From Salinibacter grassmerensis (GTDB lineage: Bacteria; Bacteroidota; Rhodothermia; Rhodothermales; Salinibacteraceae), in the NCBI RefSeq assembly GCF_947077765.1, contig NZ_CAMTTF010000001.1, positions 470,818 through 534,817 of the forward strand: DNA of 64,000 bases, read 5' to 3'. The notes under the pieces are model-generated. The model had not been told where the DNA came from and made no database searches. It saw only the letters and a program-made list of their open reading frames with translations. Below, piece after piece: positions 34,966 through 44,079 of the stretch. Numbering within the stretch: the stretch's first letter is position 1; every line of letters begins with the position of its first letter. The translations under genes and the position numbers were made by a program.

Positions 34966-35006
34966 CGCCGGGCGCCCGCCGTTTGTCGGGCGTCCGGCGT
35001 TTTTTA
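34966..35006 (+). terminator. Strong Rho-independent terminator after the lipoprotein gene
   Basis: A 13-bp stem (34966-34978 with 34987-34999, one mismatch) with an 8-nt loop is followed by TTTTTTATTT. It lies 35 bp past the stop. Confidence 0.9.
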
Positions 35007-35132
35007 TTTGGGGACCCCGAGGTTATGTAAGGAACTCCGGCCTCCGACTGGAGCGGGGAACGGAGCACATGGGGCTCGTGTGCGTGTGGTAGTCTAGTCG
35101 AAATCTCCCACGCACCACGCACCGGCCCCCCA

Positions 35133-36284
35133 ATGGCGCTGCGCTGTCTTTTTGTCGTCCAGGGCGAGGGCCGCGGCCACCTTACGCAGGCGATGGCCCT
35201 GCGGTGCATGCTCCGAGACGCCGGCCACCGGGTGGAGGCGGTCGTCGTGGGCAAGAGCGATGACCAGGCCGTTCCGTCCTTTTTCCGCGCGGCGTTTGAG
35301 GCCCCCGTCACAGACGTCGAGAGCCCCGGCTTCGTGTCGGACGACGCAGACCGCTCGGTGCGGCCCTGGGCCACGCTACGCCGGGCGCTCGGGCGCACGC
35401 CCGCCTTCTGGCGCAGCCTGTCGACCCTCGACGACGCGATCGAGCGCCACGAGCCGGATGTGGTGGTGAACTTTTTTGAGCCCCTAGTGGGCCTCTACGC
35501 CGCAACGCATGCGCCGTCCGTGCCGGTGGTGGCGGTGGCGCACCAGTACATGTTCTTGCACCCCGACTACCAGTTTCCTCCGGGGCGTCCGGGACGACGG
35601 TGGGCGGCCCGCGCGTTTGCCCGGCTTACGGCCTGGGGGGCGTCGCGGCGCCTTGCGCTCTCGCTCTATCCGGCCCCCGATCGGTCGGGGGATGACCTGG
35701 CCGTGCTGCCGCCGCTCCTGCGGCCCGGGGTGTTTCGGCAGCCGCAGGACCGACGCGAGCCCTTCATCCTCGCCTACATTCTGAACAGCGGGTACGCCGA
35801 CGAGGTAATCCGGTGGCACGAGCAGCACCCGGACGTGCCGCTCCACTGCTTCTGGGACCGGCCGGGCGCGGCCCCCGTGGAGGCCTACGACGAGACGCTC
35901 ACCTTCCACCAGCTCGACGACGAGAAATTCCTGCACCTCATGGCCCGGAGCCGCGGCTTCGTGTCCACTGCCGGCTTCGAGTCGATCGCGGAGGCGATGT
36001 ACCTGAAGACGCCGGTCCAGGTGGTGCCGGTCGAGGGGCACTACGAGCAGCGGTGCAACGCCGTTGACGCGGTACGGGCCGGGGCAGGGGTGTGCAGCAC
36101 GCAGTTCAACATCGGACGCCTCCGGGCGGCGTTGGACCGCGGGTCCGCCCAGGACGGCCGGTTCCAAGAGTGGGTGCGGCAGGGGCGCCGCCGGTTTGTC
36201 CGAGAGCTCGAGGCGGCCGCCCGGCACCCTGTCGCCGCGCCCCCAGTCTCGCCGGTGGCGGAGCGAATTCTCGAGGCGGCCTGA
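35133..36284 (+). CDS. Glycosyltransferase, MurG-like GT-B fold
   Basis: A 383-residue cytosolic or membrane-associated glycosyltransferase. The N-terminal loop VVQGEGRGHLTQA matches the glycine-rich acceptor-side loop of MurG-like enzymes. The donor-binding C-terminal part has STAGFESIAEAMYLKTPVQVVPV, and a late region EGHYEQRCNAV is typical of the group annotated from the archaeal MJ1255 family. No signal peptide. It is monocistronic or leads an operon with the EEP-type gene 134 bp downstream. The sugar donor and the acceptor are unknown. Confidence 0.8.
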   Translation: MALRCLFVVQGEGRGHLTQAMALRCMLRDAGHRVEAVVVGKSDDQAVPSFFRAAFEAPVTDVESPGFVSDDADRSVRPWATLRRALGRTPAFWRSLSTLDDAIERHEPDVVVNFFEPLVGLYAATHAPSVPVVAVAHQYMFLHPDYQFPPGRPGRRWAARAFARLTAWGASRRLALSLYPAPDRSGDDLAVLPPLLRPGVFRQPQDRREPFILAYILNSGYADEVIRWHEQHPDVPLHCFWDRPGAAPVEAYDETLTFHQLDDEKFLHLMARSRGFVSTAGFESIAEAMYLKTPVQVVPVEGHYEQRCNAVDAVRAGAGVCSTQFNIGRLRAALDRGSAQDGRFQEWVRQGRRRFVRELEAAARHPVAAPPVSPVAERILEAA

Positions 36285-36418
36285 TGCGGGATGCGACGCC
36301 GCGTGCCGGTGGAACGGGGGCGTCGAACATTCTTGAGCCGGCCCGGTCCGACTGGGCGTGGATGTGCGTCGAGGCGGGGCCCGTCTGTCCTTTGAACCTT
36401 CGCACTGAGGGAACGGCC

Positions 36419-37519
36419 ATGGGGCTCCGACGCGTGTTGCGGATTCTATCGTGGAGTGGGGCCGGGCTGCTGGTCACTGCGTTCCTGGTCGGCTACGCGG
36501 CGCCGTATCTTCCGCCGGCCCGCTTCTGGTGGACGGATCTGTTTGCCGTGTTGCTCCCCGTCCTTGCCGGGGCGGTTGGACTACTGAGCGTCGGGCTGAT
36601 GGGGCAGGGGGCCTACCGGCAAGCATGGGGGCGCGTGGGGGTGGGTACGGTGCTGCTCCTGCTCGTCGCGGTGCGGTTTGGGACGGTGCCGACGGGACAG
36701 GCATCGGAAGGAGAGGCGGCGGCGCTGCGGTTGATGACGTTCAATCTGTCTCCTGTATTTGCCCGCGGGCCGGACCGTGAGCGTACGCTGGCCGAACTCG
36801 TCCATCGGGAGGCCCCTGCCGTGCTGAGTGTCCAGGAGACGTGGATGAAAACACGGCCGGCGTCGGACGGCGGCGTCCCGTTGGTGTCCTGGCCGCTCCG
36901 GGTGCTCCTGGAGGACTCAGTGGGGTACGCCCTGCCACGTGCCTGGCCCCCCGAGACCATGATCTACCGGCCGGTACTGGGGCAGGTGCGACTAGACTCA
37001 ATGAGTGTGCACCCGTTGCCCCCGTCCGGCGGGTCCAATCCCCGTTCTCGTTACACGCGCACCCACTTCACCTGGCAGGGGCGCCCCGCCGTGCTCTACA
37101 ACGTGCACCTCCACACGGTGGGCACCCGTCCTTGGGACCTGCGGGGGACGGTCCCATCGCTTGGTCGCTGGTGGGCCTTCCTGCGGACGTATCGAGAGGG
37201 GGCCCTTCACCGCGCCGACCAGGCCCGCCGGATCCGCCGGCACATCGAGCAGGAAACGCGACCGGTGCTCGTGGCGGGCGACTTCAATAGCACCCCGCAC
37301 CAGTGGGCCTACCGGCACCTTCTGCAGGGCCTGCAGGCGGCGGGTGGGGGCGCAACCTTCCCGGCCGGGTGGCCCCTCGTACAGATCGACCACGTCCTGG
37401 CCGGGCCGGAGTGGCGCGTCGACTCGGCCACCGTGCCAGAGCTCGAGGCCATAGATTTCGTTTCGGATCACCGTCCCGTCGTCGCCCAGGTCCGGTGGCG
37501 GGACGACTACGAGGAGTAA
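36419..37519 (+). CDS. Membrane-anchored endonuclease/exonuclease/phosphatase (EEP) family protein
   Basis: A 366-residue protein with three hydrophobic segments in the first 105 residues (about 8-30, 37-62 and 75-95), then an EEP catalytic domain facing outward. Catalytic motifs are LMTFNLSPVF near residue 107, the metal-binding Glu in SVQETWMK, a NVHLHTVGTR segment, VAGDFNSTPHQWAY and the final SDHRPVVAQV. Such membrane-attached EEP proteins may act on phospholipid head groups or nucleic acids outside the cell; the substrate is not known. The tail overlaps the convergent phoU gene by 13 bp. Confidence 0.85.
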   Translation: MGLRRVLRILSWSGAGLLVTAFLVGYAAPYLPPARFWWTDLFAVLLPVLAGAVGLLSVGLMGQGAYRQAWGRVGVGTVLLLLVAVRFGTVPTGQASEGEAAALRLMTFNLSPVFARGPDRERTLAELVHREAPAVLSVQETWMKTRPASDGGVPLVSWPLRVLLEDSVGYALPRAWPPETMIYRPVLGQVRLDSMSVHPLPPSGGSNPRSRYTRTHFTWQGRPAVLYNVHLHTVGTRPWDLRGTVPSLGRWWAFLRTYREGALHRADQARRIRRHIEQETRPVLVAGDFNSTPHQWAYRHLLQGLQAAGGGATFPAGWPLVQIDHVLAGPEWRVDSATVPELEAIDFVSDHRPVVAQVRWRDDYEE

Positions 37520-38217
37520 GACGAGCGGAGGGGCGATGTGCTGCCGGGGTCCATCTCTTCCTGCACGCTGGTGTGGCGGATGTCGACGCCCTCAATAAGA
37601 AAGACGACGCCCTTCGCGATATTGGTCGAGTGGTCCGAGATCCGCTCGATGGCCTTGCTGGCGGTGATCAGGTGGGCGGCCACCTCGGCGTGCTCCGGAT
37701 TCTTCTGGATGTAGTCCACCAGCCCCCGAAAGTTTTCGTGGTGGAGGCGGTCCACTTCGTCGTCGAGATCGGGAATGCTGCGGGCCAGTTCCGCGTCCTG
37801 GTCCAGGAAGGCCTGCTTCGCCTCGTCGAGCATGCGGCGGGCTGCCTGGCTCATCCCACGGATTTTGACCGCGTCCAGGACCCCGGGCGCCTCGGTCACG
37901 TGCTCCGCGTTGCTGGCCAAGTTGCGGCAGTGGTCCCCGATCCGCTCCAGGTCGGTATTGATCTTTTCGGCCGTGAGCAGGGTGCGAAGGTCGGTGGCCA
38001 CCGGCTGGTGGCGGGCCAGGATGCGCTGACAATACTCGTCCACCTCCAGCTCTAGGGCATCGACCTCGCGGTCGCGATCCATGACGCGCTCGGCCTGGTC
38101 CACGTCGCGGGCAAGCAGGGCGTCCACGGCATCGGTAAACTGCTCGGCCACGATGGTGGCCATGTCGAGCAGGCGACTGCGAAGCTCAGTAAGTTCGCGG
38201 GCGAGGCGGTTGGGCAT
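37507..38217 (-). CDS. phoU: Phosphate-signalling complex protein PhoU
   Basis: A 236-residue cytosolic regulator made of two three-helix repeats. Each repeat carries the metal-binding acidic motif: TDLERIGDHCRNLA in the first and KAIERISDHSTNIAKGVVFL in the second. PhoU links the Pst phosphate importer with the PhoR/PhoB system, but no pst, phoR or phoB gene lies in this window, so it is a solitary locus. The C-terminal 20 residues (EEMDPGSTSPLRSSYSS) extend past the usual end and overlap the EEP gene by 13 bp in antisense. Confidence 0.93.
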   Translation of the reverse strand: MPNRLARELTELRSRLLDMATIVAEQFTDAVDALLARDVDQAERVMDRDREVDALELEVDEYCQRILARHQPVATDLRTLLTAEKINTDLERIGDHCRNLASNAEHVTEAPGVLDAVKIRGMSQAARRMLDEAKQAFLDQDAELARSIPDLDDEVDRLHHENFRGLVDYIQKNPEHAEVAAHLITASKAIERISDHSTNIAKGVVFLIEGVDIRHTSVQEEMDPGSTSPLRSSYSS

Positions 38218-38335
38218 GAAGGTCCCGGTCAGGTCGTCAGGTAATATTCGAATGCTCCTGTACGATCGGGGGAGAAGAATGTGCCGACGAACTGCGGAAG
38301 CACGAGCGCTGTCGGCCCCCAGGCCGGCCCAGGCA

Positions 38336-39568
38336 TCAGGCAGGCCTGGTCGGCGAACCGTTGCTTCGTATGAAGGGGGGTGAGGAGCGATCCGTCGCGC
38401 TGGCGTCGGGCGGTGTGCCCTGTCTCCACACGGTGCGCAGCACCGACAGGTACGTGTCGGCGACGGCGGGCCACCCGAAGGTGTTTTCGGTGTGGCGCAG
38501 GGCGCGTTGCGCGGCGGCGTCCAGGGCGTTAGAATCGTTGTGGTACGTCGTGATGGCGTCCACGAACGCCCTGTGCGACTGTGGGGCTACGAGATGGCCG
38601 TTGACGCCGTCAGTGATGACGTCCTGGATGCCTTCGAGACGGGCGGCGATGGCGGGGGTGCCGCACTGGCCCGCTTCGAGCAGGACGATTCCGAAGCCCT
38701 CCATGTCGTCCTCGACGGGCACATTCGGCATGATGAACAGGTCGGCCCCGCGGTAGAGATGGCCCAGCGTGCTGTTCGGAATGCGACCGAGGAGGCGGAC
38801 GCGAGGTGATAGGTTGTGTCGCGCGATGGCGGTCTCGATCGTGTCGAGCTCGGGGCCGTCGCCCGCAACCCAGTAGTGAACGTCGTCGGGGAGACGGGGC
38901 ATCACCGTGTCGACAAACCAGGCTGTGCCCTTCCGTTCAACCTGTCGCCCCACGCTGCAGAGCAGGAGCCCGTCGGGCGGGGGAGAAGGGGGAGATACGT
39001 CCACGCTCTCGTCCAGCGCCTGGCGGGCCGCTGGCCGGTCGGGGGGGGGCTCGAAGCGGTCCGTGTCGATGCCGTTGGGCACGACGCGGAGCTGGTCGGG
39101 GGCGGCCCTGCGGTCGAGGCAGGCCTGGCGGGTGGCCCGGCTGACGGGAAGCACCGCGTCGAGGGCGCCGAACACCTTCGGAACGAACCACTGGTAGGGC
39201 GGAAACGGAGTCGTCACGTCCAGTCCGTGTACGATGGCGGCGGTCCGTACCCCGTGTTGGCGGAGCAGGCCCTGCAGGGGCACTGCGAGGCCGGCCGTCA
39301 CCATCGATGAGAAAAGCACCACGTCGACATCGTTCTGCCGGGCGGCCTGGGCAATCTGCCAGCCGGCCCGGGCGAGAAACAGGGGCGTCTTCAGGTGAAC
39401 CGTGCGCCAGGCACTGCGCAGCAGCAGGGCGTCGTAGTCGAGCGCGTCCGCGTCGGCGCGGGCCTGCAGGGTCTCGTGGAGCTTGAGGGCAACGCGTTGC
39501 ATGCCGCCCACGTTGGCCAGTGGGCGGCCCTCGGGCGGGAGCGAATGGGAGACGAACAGGAGACGCAC
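38336..39568 (-). CDS. Glycosyltransferase family 4 protein
   Basis: A 410-residue GT-B glycosyltransferase. It begins MRLLFVSHSLPPEGRPLANV, with the glycine-containing N-terminal loop (NVGGMQRVALKLHETL). The C-terminal Rossmann part has the nucleotide-sugar motif EGFGIVLLEAGQCGTPAIA, with the two conserved Glu residues seven apart, and RLLGRIPNSTLGHLYRGADL. It follows a second GT4 gene (39596) by 27 bp on the same strand, so the two probably form a unit for cell-surface glycan or glycolipid synthesis. Acceptors are unknown. Confidence 0.9.
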   Translation of the reverse strand: MRLLFVSHSLPPEGRPLANVGGMQRVALKLHETLQARADADALDYDALLLRSAWRTVHLKTPLFLARAGWQIAQAARQNDVDVVLFSSMVTAGLAVPLQGLLRQHGVRTAAIVHGLDVTTPFPPYQWFVPKVFGALDAVLPVSRATRQACLDRRAAPDQLRVVPNGIDTDRFEPPPDRPAARQALDESVDVSPPSPPPDGLLLCSVGRQVERKGTAWFVDTVMPRLPDDVHYWVAGDGPELDTIETAIARHNLSPRVRLLGRIPNSTLGHLYRGADLFIMPNVPVEDDMEGFGIVLLEAGQCGTPAIAARLEGIQDVITDGVNGHLVAPQSHRAFVDAITTYHNDSNALDAAAQRALRHTENTFGWPAVADTYLSVLRTVWRQGTPPDASATDRSSPPFIRSNGSPTRPA

Positions 39569-39595
39569 GGGGGCGGGCCGACAGGTGGGAAGACG

Positions 39596-40831
39596 TTACG
39601 CAGGGGCCCCCGCTGGGGCTGGGTCTTGCGGGGAGGGAGACGGATGATGGGGAAGCACCTCGTCGTAGTACCGGCTCATGCGGTTGAGGACGGCGGGCCA
39701 GGTAAAGTCCTGGGCGCGCTTGCGGGCGGCGGTGCCCATCCGGTCGCGGCGCACATCGTCGACGATCAGGGTGCGCGCCGCCTCGGTGAACGCATCGACA
39801 CGTCCAGGAGAGCAGAGCCGGCCCGTGGTGCCGTCGTTCACGAGGTCGCGACTGCCGGCCGCGTCGGCACAGACGGTCGGGAGGCCGGACGCCATCGCCT
39901 CCAGGGTGACGTTGCCGAACGTTTCGGTGTCGCTCGGGAACAGAAAGACATCGGACGAGGCGTAGGCCTCCGCCAAGTCGGTGCCATCGAGGAAGCCGGT
40001 AAAGGTGGTGTTCGGCAGGCGGGCTTCCAACTCCTCCCGGGCCGGGCCGTCGCCCACGACCAAGCTATGGTGGGGGACGTCCTGACGCTCCAGCCGATCG
40101 ATGACGTCGGCGTACACGTCGAGCCCCTTCTCCCACACGAGCCGACTCACGAACGCGACGACCGCCTCGTCGTCGCCAATCCCGTGGGCCCGCCGCCACC
40201 CGCCGGAGCGGTGGCCCGGCGCGAAGCGGTCGGTGTTTACCCCGCGGGGCCAGAGCCGAAGGTCGCTGTCGATGCCGTGTCCCCGAAGCACCTCCGCCAT
40301 GGCGTGGGTGGGGACGTAGACCTGCCGGCACTGGTTGTAAAACGAGCGCAGATAGCTCCAGACGGGCGTCTCCAGCAGGTCGAGGTGGTAGTACTTCAGG
40401 TAGGAGCTGAAGTGAGTGTGGTAGGAGGCCACCACGGGCGTGCCGGTGTCCTGAGCGTGTTGGAGGGCGTTGTGGCCCAGGAGGTCGGGCGTGGCGATGT
40501 GGTACAACGTCGGGGCAAAGTCGTCCAGCGCGTCCTGGACGGAGGGCGTGAGGCCCAGCGAGAGCCGGTATTCCGAGCGGCCGGGCACCGGCAGGGACGG
40601 CACGGACGTGAGCGTGCCGGCGTGGTCCTCGATGGCCGGGTCGTCAACCGTGGGGGCGAAGACGCGCACCTCAGCACCCTGTTGCTCGAGGTGCCTGACG
40701 AGGCGGTTGAGCGTGAGCGACACCCCGTCGGCGATGTGGGTGTAGGCCCCGGCAAAGAGCGCGATGCGCCTGGATGAGCGGTGGGCGGGACGATCGGCGC
40801 GTGAAGAAGACAAATCGGGGGTGGGGGGCAT
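39596..40831 (-). CDS. Glycosyltransferase family 4 protein (MgtA/SQD2-like)
   Basis: A 411-residue glycosyltransferase. The N-terminal FAGAYTHIADGVSLTLNRLV and the mid region VSRLVWEKGLDVYADVIDRL resemble the group containing MgtA and SQD2, which act on diacylglycerol lipids. The donor motif is FPSDTETFGNVTLEAMASGLPT, with its E-x7-E pair. I use the ATG at 40831; a TTG seven codons upstream keeps the same frame. It is the first gene of a two-gene glycosyltransferase unit with 38336-39568. Glycolipid synthesis is a plausible role, from resemblance only. Confidence 0.9.
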   Translation of the reverse strand: MPPTPDLSSSRADRPAHRSSRRIALFAGAYTHIADGVSLTLNRLVRHLEQQGAEVRVFAPTVDDPAIEDHAGTLTSVPSLPVPGRSEYRLSLGLTPSVQDALDDFAPTLYHIATPDLLGHNALQHAQDTGTPVVASYHTHFSSYLKYYHLDLLETPVWSYLRSFYNQCRQVYVPTHAMAEVLRGHGIDSDLRLWPRGVNTDRFAPGHRSGGWRRAHGIGDDEAVVAFVSRLVWEKGLDVYADVIDRLERQDVPHHSLVVGDGPAREELEARLPNTTFTGFLDGTDLAEAYASSDVFLFPSDTETFGNVTLEAMASGLPTVCADAAGSRDLVNDGTTGRLCSPGRVDAFTEAARTLIVDDVRRDRMGTAARKRAQDFTWPAVLNRMSRYYDEVLPHHPSPSPQDPAPAGAPA

Positions 40832-41006
40832 GTGAGTCGAAGGCGAGGGCAAAGAGCTCTACGCAAAACGGCGTCCAGGACATGGGTGGAAGGCCCACGC
40901 TGCGTCTGTAGCCTGGGAAGGATCCTCAAGACTGTGAAGCCGCTCTCAGCCAGAGGAAAGTAACGCAGGCCCTCCTCCCAGGTACTCAAAAAGAGCAATC
41001 GACACC

Positions 41007-41041
41007 GAAAAGGCCCCAGGGAGTCGAACGTCCCTGGGGCC
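41007..41041 (-). terminator. Rho-independent terminator after the metalloprotease gene
   Basis: A perfect 11-bp stem (41012-41022 with 41031-41041) and 8-nt loop. On the minus strand it is followed by TTTT (41011-41008), 56 bp beyond the metalloprotease stop. A T-run also follows on the plus strand, so it may work both ways. Confidence 0.85.
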
Positions 41042-41096
41042 CTGGGTTTTTGTACGTTGCCGTTGGGGAAAGCTTCCTCCGCACGGCGTCCACGCA

Positions 41097-43706
41097 CTAC
41101 TCCGTGGCAGTGGCTTCGTTGATCAGGTGAAGCACGTGGTCGGTGTGGGCGCGAGTCTCGGCATTGACCCCGCGCTTGCGCTCGATCATGCGCTCGATCT
41201 CCTGCAGGCTCTGGAAGGCCGCGCTCTGGGCCACATTATCGTACTGGGCGTCGCCTTCCTCGCCCACTACGGTCGCGAGGGACTCCACGTACGAGACCTG
41301 GAGGTTCTGGCGGAACGTGTTCACGTTGCCCTGCGCGTCGGCCGCGAAGACGGCGTCGGTAAGGTCGCGCATGTACTCGGCCAGCGTGTACTCGTTGCCG
41401 TAGAGGCGCGTGTCGGTCATGCGCTCCAGCACATTCGGGTGCAGGAGGTGGGCCAGCACGTTTTCCTGAATGCCGAGCACACGGGCGTGGACCTTCGGGT
41501 CTTCCGACGCGCCGAAGAAGTTAAATCCGCGTCGCTGCGGCTGGAGGTGGCGGTAGAGCTCGTTCGGAATAATCTCGAAGGCATCCGGCGCGAACAGGTA
41601 CTCGTTCAGGAGGTCGAGGGCCCGCTGCTGCTTCTCGAGAGGGACCGGGCGGTACGGCTCCGTGGCGCCCTCCTGCCCGATCAGCGCGCGGTCGACGTGA
41701 ACGCCGCCCACGTAGCGGGAGGCGACGGTCGCCATCTGCGCGTGCTGGCCGGTAACGCTCAGGAAGGCGTTCCGCAGCTCCTGATACGACTGCCCGGGGT
41801 CCTCGTACTTCTCCAGGAGGTCCCCCATCAGGTCCTCAACGAGCTGCATGCGCCCCTCGGCGTAGTCGAGCGCCTCGTTCGATAGGTCGCCGATCATCAC
41901 CTCGGGGTCGATGGCCTTGCCTGGCGCGCGCATGTCGTCCGCGTCGTTTCCGAAGGCAAGCTCCGGCTCCGTGGAGCGCGACAGGATGGCGTCGATCTCC
42001 GACTCGGAGGCGTCCGGCGTGTAGCCGTACTCGACGGCCCATATGTCGTAGGGGCCGGGGCGGGTCGTGTAGTACTGGCCCTGATCGTCGTCGGGCGGGG
42101 CCACGTTCACCGCTGGGTAGTCCATGACCGAACCGACGAGCCCCTCCTCCCGGGTGATCGAGGCGTTGTGCACCTCATCGGTCGGGTGGAGCTGGGACGC
42201 CTTCATGTTGTGCTGCAGGCCCAGGGTATGGCCCACCTCGTGCAGGGCGAGATAGTGGAGCGCCTCCTCCATGAGCTGGGTCACCTCGCCGTTGAGGTCC
42301 GAGGGGCCGCTTTGCTCAGGGCTCGGGGTCGGGGCGGTGGGGGCCAGCGCGGCCTTGCCGAAGAGCGTATTCATGTGGAGGAAGCCGGGCAGCGTACAGG
42401 CGTGCTTGGGCAAAGTCTTCGGCCTCTCGCTCGCGGCCTGGAGCGGCAGCCCGGTCTCCTCGAAGAGCTTGTTTTGGTTGACCTGATTGGTCAAGAACGC
42501 GTATTCCAGCATCACATCTGCGCCCATGATCTGGCCCGTACGCGGGTTCACAAAGCTCGGCCCGTAGCCGCTGAAGGGCGGGTTGGGAGACGAGGTCCAG
42601 CGCAGCACGTTGTAGCGGATGTCGCCCGCGTCCCACGATGCCGTGTCCGGCTGTACCTTCACCTCGATCGCGTTCTTGAAGCCGGCCTCGCGGAAGGCGG
42701 TATTCCATCCCAGCACTGCGTCGCGGATGATGGGCCGGATGCGCTCTGGGGTCGTGTTCTCGATCCACCACGTGATCGGCTCCACCGGCTCGGAGAGCTC
42801 GGCGTCGGGGTTTTCCTTCTTCAGGTGCCAGCGGTTGATGAGGTCGTGGTAGGGAGTGGCACTGGTGGTGGTGCGGTCGTCCTTCTGCTGAGTGAAGTAT
42901 CCGACGCGCGGATCCGCGAAGCGCGGCTCAAAGTCGTTCTCCGGCACCTCGATAAGACTGTGGCGCAGGGTGATGGTGACGTTGCGCGCGTCGGTCACGG
43001 CGTCGGAGCCCGGGTTGATGGGGCGGGGGTTTTCAAAGACATAGTCGACGACCACGTCCGTATTTTTCGGATAGTTGTGGACCTCCTCCACCTTCGACTT
43101 CTCCTTGCTCTGGCGCCCCAGGCTGAAGGCCGTGGGCGGCTGGCCGGGCGTGGGAGAAGGCTTCACCTGTGTGAGCGACTCGGTCAGGAAGAGGCCGTCG
43201 GCGTCGATGAGAAGGCGGCCGGTCGAGTCGTCCTCGGCCACAATCTTCTCAACGTGTAGAACCGACGGGCTGACGTTGGCGTCCGAGGCGCGGCTGAGCG
43301 TACTCTCGTCGTTGAAGTGGAAGCTGGTGTTCACCTCCACGAACTCAAGCTGGTCGTAGTGGCGCCGGACCTTGAAGATGGTGTTGTCGCGGTAGGCCCC
43401 GCGGTAGGTGCCGGCCTCCAGCACGCCGTCGACGGTATGGGTAAAGTAGATGTACTCCTTGCCGATCTGGCTGGAGTTGAGGGCCATCTGAAGCGAGCCG
43501 TCGGTCGTATCGCGGTAGACGGTAAAGAGGCCGCCGAGTGAATCGCTCTCAGCCACGGCCTTCTCGAAGTCGCTCTTCTCGTCGCCGGCCTGCTGCTCGG
43601 CCTTCTGCGCCGGAGTGGACGAGTCCGACATCTGGGCCGAACTGCTGCAGCCAATGATGAGGAGGAATGTGAGGGGGAGGACCCAGAGGGTCGTGCGGAA
43701 TCGCAT
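41097..43706 (-). CDS. Zinc-dependent metalloprotease lipoprotein (DUF5117/DUF4953 type)
   Basis: An 869-residue exported protein. The N-terminus is a lipoprotein signal (MRFRTTLWVLPLTFLLIIGC, Cys20 lipidated). A long N-terminal region of beta strands precedes the catalytic part, whose zinc motif HEVGHTLGLQH places His489, Glu490, His493 and His499, with a downstream MDYPAVNV Met-turn-like segment as in metzincins. Domain layout matches the large Bacteroidota family annotated DUF5117/DUF4953. The likely site is the periplasm or outer-membrane surface. The ATG at 43706 begins the signal peptide; an upstream ATG at 43766 would bury it. Substrates are unknown. Confidence 0.9.
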   Translation of the reverse strand: MRFRTTLWVLPLTFLLIIGCSSSAQMSDSSTPAQKAEQQAGDEKSDFEKAVAESDSLGGLFTVYRDTTDGSLQMALNSSQIGKEYIYFTHTVDGVLEAGTYRGAYRDNTIFKVRRHYDQLEFVEVNTSFHFNDESTLSRASDANVSPSVLHVEKIVAEDDSTGRLLIDADGLFLTESLTQVKPSPTPGQPPTAFSLGRQSKEKSKVEEVHNYPKNTDVVVDYVFENPRPINPGSDAVTDARNVTITLRHSLIEVPENDFEPRFADPRVGYFTQQKDDRTTTSATPYHDLINRWHLKKENPDAELSEPVEPITWWIENTTPERIRPIIRDAVLGWNTAFREAGFKNAIEVKVQPDTASWDAGDIRYNVLRWTSSPNPPFSGYGPSFVNPRTGQIMGADVMLEYAFLTNQVNQNKLFEETGLPLQAASERPKTLPKHACTLPGFLHMNTLFGKAALAPTAPTPSPEQSGPSDLNGEVTQLMEEALHYLALHEVGHTLGLQHNMKASQLHPTDEVHNASITREEGLVGSVMDYPAVNVAPPDDDQGQYYTTRPGPYDIWAVEYGYTPDASESEIDAILSRSTEPELAFGNDADDMRAPGKAIDPEVMIGDLSNEALDYAEGRMQLVEDLMGDLLEKYEDPGQSYQELRNAFLSVTGQHAQMATVASRYVGGVHVDRALIGQEGATEPYRPVPLEKQQRALDLLNEYLFAPDAFEIIPNELYRHLQPQRRGFNFFGASEDPKVHARVLGIQENVLAHLLHPNVLERMTDTRLYGNEYTLAEYMRDLTDAVFAADAQGNVNTFRQNLQVSYVESLATVVGEEGDAQYDNVAQSAAFQSLQEIERMIERKRGVNAETRAHTDHVLHLINEATATE

Positions 43707-44079
43707 GTTGAGGAAACAGAGTGCGGGAAAAGACGACGAAGGGCGAGAGCGCGCCACGGAATGCAAAAAACGGCGGGACGGTGTGACGTGAGCACCTCCG
43801 GATACAGCGCCGGAGCAACAGGCGGGACGCGCGTCACCATACCTGTTTTCACAAACCCGTACCGACCAATCGGAGGGCTCATTTTTGGTTCCCTCTCATC
43901 GGCAGAGCCCCCAACGTGGTAGTGCAAATCGGGGTTGGGAGCGCCTCCACTCCTGCACGTCATCCCTGCCGACAGATAGGACGCGGGGAGAGCCTCCGAA
44001 AAGTACGACGCCCCCGAGAGTCCAGTTGTTACAGAGGGAGGCCTGAGGTCATCACGTGTCTGAGGGCCAGCCCGGAGGC
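43707..44079. other. 373-bp intergenic region
   Basis: It lies between the stop of uvrA and the start of the metalloprotease gene, both on the minus strand. No gene, hairpin with T-run or long repeat was found. It must hold the metalloprotease promoter. Confidence 0.5.
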